Part shown: piece by piece, positions 53,928 to 61,040 of the stretch | Layout of the letters: every line of letters begins with the position of its first letter | Position numbering within the stretch: the first letter of the stretch is position 1 | DNA from: Peptostreptococcaceae bacterium | GTDB taxonomy: Bacteria > Bacillota > Clostridia > Peptostreptococcales > Acidaminobacteraceae | Direction of reading: 5' to 3' | Length of the DNA: 64,000 nucleotides | Assembly: GCA_027064135.1 (NCBI GenBank) | Contig: JAMOQG010000007.1 | Location: 1-64,000 of the forward strand | Notes under the pieces: model-generated | What the model was told of the DNA's origin: nothing | What the model saw: only the letters and a program-made list of their open reading frames with translations | The model's database searches: none | Translations under genes and position numbers: made by a program

Positions 53928-55826
53928 ATGATAATAAAAGGTATTGCTTACTATCCTGAACATTGGAATGAAAAAAGTTGGGATGAAGATTTAAAGAGAA
54001 TAAAAGATTTGAATGTCAATACTATTAGAGTTGGCGAGTTTGTGTGGGCTTTAATAGAACCAAATGAAAATGAATTTAATTTTGAAAAATTTGATTTGAT
54101 GATTGAAAAAATTTCTTCATATGATTTTAAGATTTTAATTGGAACTCCAACTGCAACTTTTCCTTCATGGGTAGTAAGTAATTACCAAAATATTTTAGCA
54201 AGTGGTAGGAAATACGGTACAAGAAGACAATATTGTTATAATTCAAATGATTATTTAAAACTTTCAAAAATTATTACAGAAAAAATAGTTAAAAGATATA
54301 GTAATAATGAAAATGTGATTGGATTTCAGATAGATAATGAAATTGGTCATGAAGGTAGTGATTTTTGCACATGTTATAACTGTAAAAATAACTTTAGACT
54401 TTATTTAGAAGAAAAATATAAAACAATTGAAAATTTAAATAATATTTGTGGCAATGTTTTTTGGGGGCAAATTTTTAATTCTTTTAAAGATGTGCCAATT
54501 CCTTTTGATGATTTATTAGGGCATAATCCAACATTAAGATTGGAATATGCAAATTTTATGTCAAAATCTGCAGTGAATTATTTAAATGAAATGATAAAAG
54601 TTGTTAAAAATAATAAAAATGAAAATCAGTTTATTACTACAAATCTTCCTGGAGGACTTTTTAATAAATGGTTTGATGCGAATAGACTTGTTGAAAATAT
54701 TGATTTTGTTTCTTTTGATAATTATCCTATTTGGGGTGGTGAAACAAATAATGCTAATCATGTAAAAGTGGCTATGGAACTTGATATGGTTAGAGGATTA
54801 AAAAATCAAAAATTTTGGATTGTTGAACAGTTGATGGGTGCACAAGGTCATGATTATGTTGGATTTTTACCTAGAAAAAATCAAGCAAAATTATGGGCAA
54901 TGCAAGCTCATTTAAGAGGTGCAGAAAATATTTTCTTTTTTAGATATAAAGGTCTTAATAAAGGTGAAGAACAGTTTTGCCAAGGAATATTTGATGTGGA
55001 TAATAGAATCAACTCTAAATATTATGAAGTACAAAGTTTTTTTGAAGATGTTGATGGCGATTTTAACACGGAAAATTTAAAAATGGAAAATGAAATTGCT
55101 ATGATTTACGATTATAAAAATATATGGTCGTGGAAAATTCAACCACAATCCAAAAAGTTTGATTTTTCAAATGAATTTTTAAAACATTATAAATCAATAT
55201 ATGATTTAAATGTTAATGTTGATATAATATCAACTGAAAAAGATTTTGATAAGTATAAGATTTTAATTATGCCTAATATGCAAATTATTGACGATTTACT
55301 ATATGAAAAAATTAAAAAGCAACTAGAGAATGGGAAAACTATAATATTTGGTTATAGATCAGGAATAAGAAATGAATTTAACAATATGAGACTTAGAAAT
55401 AATATTTTAGAAGATTTAATTGGTGCTTATATTGAAGGTTATGAAGCTTTAGATGAAAATTCTAATGTTAATGTATTTTATGATAATAAAGAGTTTGAAT
55501 TATCAGTGTGGCGTGATATTCTAAAAATTACAACAGGAGAAAGTATTATTAAATATTCGGATTTTAGTTTTGAGGAAAATTCTTGTATAGTGAAAAATAA
55601 GTATTTAAATGGAAATGCTTATTATTTTGGAGCATCTTTACCAAGTAATTTATCAAAACTTATTTATAACAAAATATTAAATGAAAATAATATTGAAAAT
55701 ATTAGTTTAAATGAAGATATTGAAATGATAAAATTAAAATATAAAGATAAAAGTAAAAATTATATTTTAAATCATGGATATACTAAAAATAATGAAGTGA
55801 ATCCGATAACTTATATCAGGAGATGA
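53928..55826 (+). CDS. beta-galactosidase, glycoside hydrolase family 42
   Basis: Intracellular hydrolysis of beta-galactosides. Starts with GIAYYPEHWNEKSWDEDLKRIKDLNVNTIRVGEFVWALIEPNE, the GH42 barrel start. The acid/base Glu is in GFQIDNEIG, a zinc site is suggested by C-T-C-Y-N-C soon after, and the nucleophile Glu is in FWIVEQLMG. A trimerisation-type domain follows (EIAMIYDYKNIWSWKIQP). 632 residues, slightly short, with no signal peptide, so galactosides must enter by Mgl or another system. It lies between the transporter and the repressor genes. Confidence 0.93.
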   Translation: MIIKGIAYYPEHWNEKSWDEDLKRIKDLNVNTIRVGEFVWALIEPNENEFNFEKFDLMIEKISSYDFKILIGTPTATFPSWVVSNYQNILASGRKYGTRRQYCYNSNDYLKLSKIITEKIVKRYSNNENVIGFQIDNEIGHEGSDFCTCYNCKNNFRLYLEEKYKTIENLNNICGNVFWGQIFNSFKDVPIPFDDLLGHNPTLRLEYANFMSKSAVNYLNEMIKVVKNNKNENQFITTNLPGGLFNKWFDANRLVENIDFVSFDNYPIWGGETNNANHVKVAMELDMVRGLKNQKFWIVEQLMGAQGHDYVGFLPRKNQAKLWAMQAHLRGAENIFFFRYKGLNKGEEQFCQGIFDVDNRINSKYYEVQSFFEDVDGDFNTENLKMENEIAMIYDYKNIWSWKIQPQSKKFDFSNEFLKHYKSIYDLNVNVDIISTEKDFDKYKILIMPNMQIIDDLLYEKIKKQLENGKTIIFGYRSGIRNEFNNMRLRNNILEDLIGAYIEGYEALDENSNVNVFYDNKEFELSVWRDILKITTGESIIKYSDFSFEENSCIVKNKYLNGNAYYFGASLPSNLSKLIYNKILNENNIENISLNEDIEMIKLKYKDKSKNYILNHGYTKNNEVNPITYIRR

Positions 55827-55830
55827 TATC

Positions 55831-56859
55831 ATGGCCACAATAAAAGATATTGCAAAATTAGCAGAAGTTTCGCCTGCAACAGTTTCAAGAGTACTAAATT
55901 ATGATATGAAACTTTCTGTTTCAGATAAAACAAGAGAAATGGTTTTTAAAGCAGCAAGAGAACTTCATTATGAGAAATATAAAAAAAATAAAGATAAAGC
56001 TCATAAAATTAATAAAAAGAATGAAGATTTAGTCATCGGAATAAGCCAATGGTATTCGCCGCAGCAAGAACTTGCTGATCCTTATTATTTAGCAATAAGA
56101 TCGGGAATTGAAAAAGAGTGTTATGAAAATAAAATAAAGACTGTTACTATTTTTAAGGACGAAAATGGCATTAGCACAAATGAATTAAAAAGTGTTGATG
56201 CAATTATTGCTATTGGTAAATATTCAGAAAATGAAATTAAAGTTTTTTCAAATCTAAATAACAATCTTATTTTTGTTGATTCTTCACCAAATGATAAAAT
56301 ATATGATTCTATTGTAATTGATTTTAGAAATGCTGTAAGAAATGTTCTTGATTATTTTTTTTCGGATGGACATACAAAAATTGCTTATATTGGTGGTAAA
56401 GAATATGTAGGAAGAAATTATTATGAAATTAAAGATCCGAGAGAAATATATTTTAGACAATATTTGGAAGAAAGAAATTTATATAATGAAAATTTTATAA
56501 GAACCGGTGTTTTCAGTGTTGAAGATGGATATAAATTAACTAAAGCACTTGTTGAGGAGGTAGAGATAACTGCGATTTTTGTTGCTAGTGATTCAATGGC
56601 TGTAGGAGCATTAAGAGCATTGCATGAACTTGATATTAAAGTTCCAGAAGATATTAGTATTATCGGATTTGATGATATTACAACTGCTGAATATCTAATT
56701 CCGCCTCTTACTACAATAAGAGTTCATACTGAATATATGGGACGTGTTGCAGTTCAAAGAATTATTAATAAACTTATGTATGAAAGAGATATACCTCAAA
56801 AAATTGTAATTCCAACTGAATTGATTATTAGAAAGAGTGCAATAAATATTAAAAAGTAG
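55831..56859 (+). CDS. galR: LacI-family regulator, GalR type
   Basis: The N-terminal helix-turn-helix IKDIAKLAEVSPATVSRVLN is followed by DMKLSVSDKTREMVFKAARELHY, close to GalR/EbgR of lactic acid bacteria. The C-terminal sugar-binding domain includes DGHTKIAYIGG, IFVASDSMAVGALRALHE and ISIIGFDDITTAEYLIPPLTTI. 342 residues. ATG lies behind AGGAGATGA. Probably represses galK-galT through the palindromes at 48918-48937 and 48950, relieved by galactose or a derivative. The effector is inferred. Confidence 0.93.
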   Translation: MATIKDIAKLAEVSPATVSRVLNYDMKLSVSDKTREMVFKAARELHYEKYKKNKDKAHKINKKNEDLVIGISQWYSPQQELADPYYLAIRSGIEKECYENKIKTVTIFKDENGISTNELKSVDAIIAIGKYSENEIKVFSNLNNNLIFVDSSPNDKIYDSIVIDFRNAVRNVLDYFFSDGHTKIAYIGGKEYVGRNYYEIKDPREIYFRQYLEERNLYNENFIRTGVFSVEDGYKLTKALVEEVEITAIFVASDSMAVGALRALHELDIKVPEDISIIGFDDITTAEYLIPPLTTIRVHTEYMGRVAVQRIINKLMYERDIPQKIVIPTELIIRKSAINIKK

Positions 56860-56867
56860 GTGTTGAT

Positions 56868-58364
56868 ATAAATATTAATAAGGAAATTTCAAAATTAATT
56901 GAATATGCATTAATAAATAAAATGATTGAAAAAGAAGATGAGATATATGTTGCTAATAGACTTATATCATTTTTAAAGATTAATGAATTTAAAAAAGAAA
57001 AATTTGATATGGAAATAAATTTAAATGATATATTAGATAATATTATTGAATATGGACTTGATAAAAATATAATTGAAAAAGATATGATGGCATTCAAGGA
57101 TGTTTTTGATTCTGAAATTATGAATTTTTTTATAAAAAGGCCAAGTGAAATTAATAAAACTTTTTATAAATTGTATGATGAAAAAAAAGAGAAAGCGACT
57201 GATTGGTTTTATAAATTAAGTAAAAATTCAAATTATATAAGAACTGAAAGAATTAAAAAGAATTTAAAATGGAAAACAAGTAGTGTTTATGGTGATGTGG
57301 ATGTTACAATTAATTTGTCAAAACCTGAAAAATCACCTGAAGAAATAATAATGGCTTCTAAATCTATTTCAAGCAATTATCCTAAATGTTTTTTATGTAA
57401 GGAAAATGAAGGTTATAATGGCAGATTAGATCATCCTGGAAGAGCTAATCATAGAATTATTCCTATAAATTTAATTGATGAAAAATGGTTTTTTCAATAC
57501 TCACCATATTCTTATTTTAATGAACATGCTATAGTATTAAAAGATAAACATGAACCAATGAAAATATGTTTAAAAACGTATGAAAGACTGTTAAGCTTTA
57601 TTGAGAAATTTCCTCATTATTTTTTAGGATCAAATGCTGATTTACCAATTGTTGGTGGATCAATACTAAGTCATGACCATTTTCAAGGTGGCCGATATGA
57701 ATTCCCTATTGAAAAAGCAGAAATTATTTATAGTGTAGAACTTAAAAATTACCAAAATGTAGATTTAAGTATAATTGATTGGCCTATGTCAGTTATTAGA
57801 ATTTCTGGGGCTGATAAAAAAGAACTTTCAAAACTTGCATGGAAAATTACTGAAAATTGGAAAAAATATAATGATGAATCTGTAAATATTTTATCTAAAA
57901 CTGATGTGATGCATAATACTATTACACCTATTGCAAGATTTAGAAGTAATAAATATGAAATAGATCTTGTTTTAAGAAACAATAGAACTAGTCTCGAGTT
58001 TCCAATGGGAATCTTTCATCCGCATGAAGATGTACATCATATTAAAAAAGAAAATATTGGATTAATTGAAGTAATGGGATTAGCAGTATTGCCTAAAAGA
58101 TTAAAAAACGAAATTAATGAAATTTCAAATGTGTTATTAAATAATATTAAAATAGATGAAAATATTAAATATCATGAAAAATGGATAAATAGTATGAAAG
58201 AAAAATATGAATTTGAAAACGAAGAGAAAACGTTAGAAATAATTAGAGAAGAAATTGGTTTGATTTTTATAAAAGTTTTAGAATATTCTGGAGTATTTAA
58301 ACGTGATGAAAATGGTTTAAATCGTTTTAAGAAATTTGCTAACAAGTTAGAAAATATAAAGTAG
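56868..58364 (+). CDS. galT: UDP-glucose:hexose-1-phosphate uridylyltransferase, GalT class 2, with apparent non-AUG start
   Basis: Exchanges UMP between UDP-glucose and galactose-1-phosphate. Class 2 (Bacillota) features: PKCFLCKENEGYNGRLDHPGRANHR, the active-site region VGGSILSHDHFQGGRYEFP, and HPHEDVHHIKKENIGLIEVMGLAVLP. The first ATG in frame is 56922, but it has no ribosome site and cuts off the conserved helix ISKLIEYAL. AGGTG at 56858-56862 lies 5 bases before an in-frame ATA at 56868, the same spacing as the TTG starts of both DUF881 genes. Translation from there gives (M)NINKEISKLIEYALINK, as expected for class 2. No ATG, GTG, TTG or CTG occurs between. Last gene of the operon. Confidence 0.88.
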   Translation: MNINKEISKLIEYALINKMIEKEDEIYVANRLISFLKINEFKKEKFDMEINLNDILDNIIEYGLDKNIIEKDMMAFKDVFDSEIMNFFIKRPSEINKTFYKLYDEKKEKATDWFYKLSKNSNYIRTERIKKNLKWKTSSVYGDVDVTINLSKPEKSPEEIIMASKSISSNYPKCFLCKENEGYNGRLDHPGRANHRIIPINLIDEKWFFQYSPYSYFNEHAIVLKDKHEPMKICLKTYERLLSFIEKFPHYFLGSNADLPIVGGSILSHDHFQGGRYEFPIEKAEIIYSVELKNYQNVDLSIIDWPMSVIRISGADKKELSKLAWKITENWKKYNDESVNILSKTDVMHNTITPIARFRSNKYEIDLVLRNNRTSLEFPMGIFHPHEDVHHIKKENIGLIEVMGLAVLPKRLKNEINEISNVLLNNIKIDENIKYHEKWINSMKEKYEFENEEKTLEIIREEIGLIFIKVLEYSGVFKRDENGLNRFKKFANKLENIK

Positions 58365-58378
58365 TATTTTCCTCCCAT

Positions 58379-58405
58379 AAAGAGACTTTAACGAGTCTCT
58401 TTTCT
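58379..58405 (+). terminator. terminator after the gal operon
   Basis: AAAGAGACT/AGTCTCTTT 9-bp stem with a 6-nt loop (58379-58402) and a short T run. Confidence 0.82.
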
Positions 58406-58449
58406 CTATGCAAAATTAATGGTATAATTTCTTTAAGAGGAGTGATAAT

Positions 58450-59001
58450 GTGGATAAAGATAAAAAAGAAATAAGAAATGAAATGATAAAATTAAGAGAT
58501 GCAATACCATTTGAAAATAAAAAAATAAAAGATGATAAAATTTTTAATAAATTAATTAATAACGTTGATTTTAAAAAAGCAAATAATTATTTTTTGTTTG
58601 TTAGTTTTAGAAGCGAAATAGAAACGAAAACAATAATAAATTATTTAATTGATAGAAATAAAAATGTATTTGTGCCAAAAGTAGTTGGAAATATTATGAA
58701 ATTATATTTGATAAAAAGTTTGGATGATTTAGAAAAAGGTGTAATGGGCATAATGGAGCCTAGAGAAAATTTAAAGGAATTAACTAATGAAAAACTTGAT
58801 TTTATTTTAATGCCTGGTCTTGCATTTGACAATTTAGGTGGACGAATAGGATACGGTGGAGGATATTATGATAAATTTTTAAGTTCTTTAGATTATCTTA
58901 ATACAGTACCTAAAATTGCAATCGCTTATAAATTTCAAGTGATTAACAGCATTCCTATGAAAGATTATGATATAAGAGTTGATAATATTATTACTGATTA
59001 A
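58450..59001 (+). CDS. 5-formyltetrahydrofolate cyclo-ligase
   Basis: Converts 5-formyl-THF to 5,10-methenyl-THF with ATP. The 183 residues start KKEIRNEMIKLRDAI and end with the family segment LMPGLAFDNLGGRIGYGGGYYDKFL, which holds the nucleotide site, followed by GIAYKFQ-like IAIAYKFQVI. The start is GTG 58450, 7 bases behind AGAGGAG. An extended -10 TGGTATAAT lies at about 58419-58427. First gene of a run of four closely spaced genes. Confidence 0.93.
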   Translation: MDKDKKEIRNEMIKLRDAIPFENKKIKDDKIFNKLINNVDFKKANNYFLFVSFRSEIETKTIINYLIDRNKNVFVPKVVGNIMKLYLIKSLDDLEKGVMGIMEPRENLKELTNEKLDFILMPGLAFDNLGGRIGYGGGYYDKFLSSLDYLNTVPKIAIAYKFQVINSIPMKDYDIRVDNIITD

Positions 59002-59012
59002 GAGGAGTTAGA

Positions 59013-59204
59013 ATGATTGATAAATTATTTGACGAAATGAAAAAAGATGGAAGTAGAACAATAATAAGAGGTATGGCAATTGCTTTTTCAGTGGATATAT
59101 TTTGCAGAGTTTTTGGTGTTTTAGATCCTGTACCCAAATATTTTTTAATGCTAATATTAATTATTGCAACAACACCTGGTATGGGGCTTGTTAAAAGGAA
59201 ATAG
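59013..59204 (+). CDS. small membrane protein, 63 aa, unknown
   Basis: AGAGGAG precedes ATG 59013. The 63 residues have an N-terminal basic-amphipathic part (MIDKLFDEMKKDGSRTIIRG), a short hydrophobic stretch, and one clear membrane helix (YFLMLILIIATTPGMGLV) ending KRK. I do not recognise the family. Tight spacing to both neighbours (11 and 2 bp) and a consensus ribosome site make it a real gene. Function unknown. Confidence 0.7.
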   Translation: MIDKLFDEMKKDGSRTIIRGMAIAFSVDIFCRVFGVLDPVPKYFLMLILIIATTPGMGLVKRK

Positions 59205-59206
59205 TA

Positions 59207-59749
59207 ATGGGAGATGATATGGAATATATAACATTAGTAAATGAAAATGATGAAATAATAGGGAAAGAAGAAAAAATGAAAGCGCATGTTGATGGAATTC
59301 TTCATAGAGCATTTTCAATAATTGTAGTAAATGATAATAATGAAATGTTAATTCATAGAAGAAATAAAGAAAAATATCATTCTGGTGGAATGTTAACTAA
59401 TACATGTTGCTCTCATCCTAGATATGGTGAAAAACTCTCTGATGCAATTCATAGGCGTTTAATTGAAGAAATGGGATTTGATTGTGAAATGGTTGAAGTT
59501 TTTAAATTTCTTTATAAAAAAGAATTTGATTATGGTTTAACTGAACATGAATATGATCATGTATTTATTGGCAGATATAATGGCAGTGATATTTTCCCAG
59601 ATAAAAAAGAAGTTGATGAATATAAATGGATAAAACTTAATGATTTAATTAATGACATTAAAAACAATAGTGATGAATATACTCATTGGTTTAAAATTAT
59701 TATGAAAGAAATTAAAGAAAGAGAATTAAACGTTTTTGAGGTGATTTAG
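59207..59749 (+). CDS. idi: isopentenyl-diphosphate delta-isomerase, type I
   Basis: Interconverts IPP and DMAPP. The Nudix-like fold has the type I signatures GILHRAFSIIVVN, LIHRRNKEKYHSGGMLTNTCCSHPRYGE (active-site Cys), and LTEHEYDHVFIG with the catalytic Glu. 180 residues. Two starts are possible: ATG 59207 behind AAAAGGAA, and ATG 59219 behind GGGAG. Type I is the metal-dependent, flavin-free form; many Bacillota use the unrelated type II, so its presence is of note. It overlaps the next gene by one base (TAGTG). Confidence 0.9.
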   Translation: MGDDMEYITLVNENDEIIGKEEKMKAHVDGILHRAFSIIVVNDNNEMLIHRRNKEKYHSGGMLTNTCCSHPRYGEKLSDAIHRRLIEEMGFDCEMVEVFKFLYKKEFDYGLTEHEYDHVFIGRYNGSDIFPDKKEVDEYKWIKLNDLINDIKNNSDEYTHWFKIIMKEIKERELNVFEVI

Positions 59750-60210
59750 TGAAAATAATTGACGTTTTAGTTAGAATAGCAAAAAAATTTAATGAAAATG
59801 ATATTGATTGGGCAGTTGGAGCAAGTCTGTTATTGTATTTTCATGATATTGTTAAAGAACCGCATGATATTGATATTGTAATAGATAAAAAAGATGAAGC
59901 GATAGTGCAAAAAATAATGAATGAACTTGGAAACGAAAAAAAATCAAAAGATGTAAAAAATTATAGAACTGGAGTATTTCATAAATTTAATATTGATAAT
60001 ATTGAAATTGATATTATTGGAGAATTTATAATAATTTTAGAAAATGAAGAATATTTGCATCCTTTTCCAATTAAAAATAAAGAATATATTTTAATTGATA
60101 ATACTAAAATTCATTTAGATAGTTTATTAAATTGGGTTAATACATATAATGCTATGGGTGATCCAAAAAAAAGAGTGAGTTTAATAGAGAGGTATTTAAA
60201 AAATAAATAG
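59749..60210 (+). CDS. nucleotidyltransferase-fold protein
   Basis: 153 residues with the minimal NTase pattern WAVGASLLLYFHDIVKEPHDIDIVID: G-(A)-S in the first helix, then two Asp of the metal site, and a third acidic strand (IEIDIIGEF). This resembles small AbiEii/MNT-like or LinB-like transferases. Substrate unknown. There is no antitoxin partner beside it. GTG start 59749 behind GAGGTGATTTA overlaps the idi stop. Its stop TAG overlaps the palindrome controlling the next gene. Confidence 0.75.
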   Translation: MKIIDVLVRIAKKFNENDIDWAVGASLLLYFHDIVKEPHDIDIVIDKKDEAIVQKIMNELGNEKKSKDVKNYRTGVFHKFNIDNIEIDIIGEFIIILENEEYLHPFPIKNKEYILIDNTKIHLDSLLNWVNTYNAMGDPKKRVSLIERYLKNK

Positions 60211-60235
60211 ACATATGTCGGAAATGTGCTATTAT
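60208..60235 (+). promoter_or_regulatory. palindromic operator/promoter of the DUF134 gene
   Basis: GACATATGTC (60210-60219) lies over a -35-like TAGACA (60208-60213); TATTAT (60230-60235) is 16 bp on. The same core palindrome recurs upstream of the next gene, so both may bind one regulator. Confidence 0.6.
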
Positions 60236-60255
60236 AGTATAAAGGACGTGATTAT

Positions 60256-60615
60256 ATGGTAAGACCTAGAAAAGTGCGAAGAATTGGATATAGACCTGAA
60301 TTTGATGAATATACTCCATCAAAAGATAGATGTATTGAATTAACTTTTGAAGAACTTGAATCAATTCGATTGATAGATTATGAAAAATTAAATCAACAGG
60401 AAGCATCTGAGTTAATGAATGTAGGTCGAACTACTTTGCAAGCTATTTATAAATCAGCACGCGAAAAAATTTCTGTTGCTTTAATAGAAAATATTTCAAT
60501 AAGCTATTTAGATAATGATTGTTATGAGTTTTATCAAAGGCATGGTCATGGCAGAGGAATCGGTATGGGAAGAATGCAAGGGCAAGGACGCGGAAGAAAT
60601 AGGAAAAAAGAATAA
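60256..60615 (+). CDS. DUF134 (UPF0251) family DNA-binding protein
   Basis: 119 residues. The DUF134 domain starts RPRKVRRIGYRPEFDEYTP and contains a sigma-70 region 4-like helix-turn-helix (LTFEELESIRLIDYEKLNQQEASELMNVGRTTLQAIYKSAREKI). The tail is Gly/Arg/Met-rich (HGHGRGIGMGRMQGQGRGRNRKK), similar to the next small protein. DUF134 proteins are commonly found with Gly-rich DUF5320-like and NifX/Mrp-type proteins in anaerobes and are presumed regulators. Likely autoregulator through GACATATGTC. Its exact signal is unknown. Confidence 0.88.
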   Translation: MVRPRKVRRIGYRPEFDEYTPSKDRCIELTFEELESIRLIDYEKLNQQEASELMNVGRTTLQAIYKSAREKISVALIENISISYLDNDCYEFYQRHGHGRGIGMGRMQGQGRGRNRKKE

Positions 60616-60630
60616 AAAAATAAAAAAAGA

Positions 60631-60661
60631 TATTGACATATGTCAATAACGTATATATAAT
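60631..60661 (+). promoter_or_regulatory. 18-bp palindromic operator over a consensus promoter
   Basis: TATTGACAT-ATGTCAATA (60631-60648) is a perfect palindrome. It contains TTGACA as the -35 box (60633-60638), with TATAAT exactly 17 bp later (60656-60661). A protein on the palindrome would block RNA polymerase. Confidence 0.85.
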
Positions 60662-60709
60662 ATTTTCAGTTAGAACTATTAGAAGATATTATATAAAAAG
60701 GAGAATGTT

Positions 60710-60904
60710 ATGGCAAATAGAAATGGTCAAGGCCCAGAAGGAAAAGGTTCAATGACAGGAAGAGGAATGGGAAATTGCAGCGGTAACGCTACTGAAACAA
60801 ATGGGACATTTGTTAGAGGAGCTGGAAGAGGCGCAGGACAGCCTGCAAGAGGAATGGGTCGTACTCAAGGCGCTGGACAAGGTCGAGGAAGAAATAGAAG
60901 ATAA
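60710..60904 (+). CDS. Gly/Arg-rich small protein, DUF5320-like
   Basis: 64 residues starting MANRNGQGPEGKGSMTGRGMGNCSG, the common opening of DUF5320-like proteins (x-G-x-GP-x-G-x-G-MTGRG-x-G-x-C). The rest is G/R/A/Q-rich without a fold evident, with one Cys. The tail GQGRGRNRR is nearly the same as that of the DUF134 protein. Strong AAAGGAG site and a consensus promoter under a palindrome. Such proteins accompany iron-sulfur or iron-molybdenum cofactor-related genes in anaerobes; no function is proven. Confidence 0.8.
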   Translation: MANRNGQGPEGKGSMTGRGMGNCSGNATETNGTFVRGAGRGAGQPARGMGRTQGAGQGRGRNRR

Positions 60905-60911
60905 TAATATT

Positions 60912-60950
60912 AACGAGTTTTTGATTTAATCATTAACTCGTTTTTTATTT
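60912..60950 (+). terminator. terminator after the Gly-rich protein gene
   Basis: AACGAGTT (60912-60919) pairs with AACTCGTT (60935-60942), with an inner TGAT/ATCA stem, then T6. Confidence 0.88.
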
Positions 60951-60982
60951 TTTGTAAAATATTTAAAAGAGAACAATTAAAT

Positions 60983-61011
60983 TTGATAAATGTCATTTTT
61001 GTTGATATTAT
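60983..61011 (+). promoter_or_regulatory. promoter of the ABC-F gene
   Basis: TTGATA (60983-60988), 17-bp spacer, TATTAT (61006-61011). There is no long leader or leader ORF before the start, unlike antibiotic-resistance ABC-F genes. Confidence 0.65.
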
Positions 61012-61040
61012 AGATTTTGAAAGGATTTTTGGAGGTGAAA

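Noticed and set aside
59749-60210. Toxin-antitoxin (MNT/HEPN or AbiE) module
   Set aside because: The NTase-like protein has no HEPN or AbiEi partner next to it; its neighbours are idi and the DUF134 regulator.
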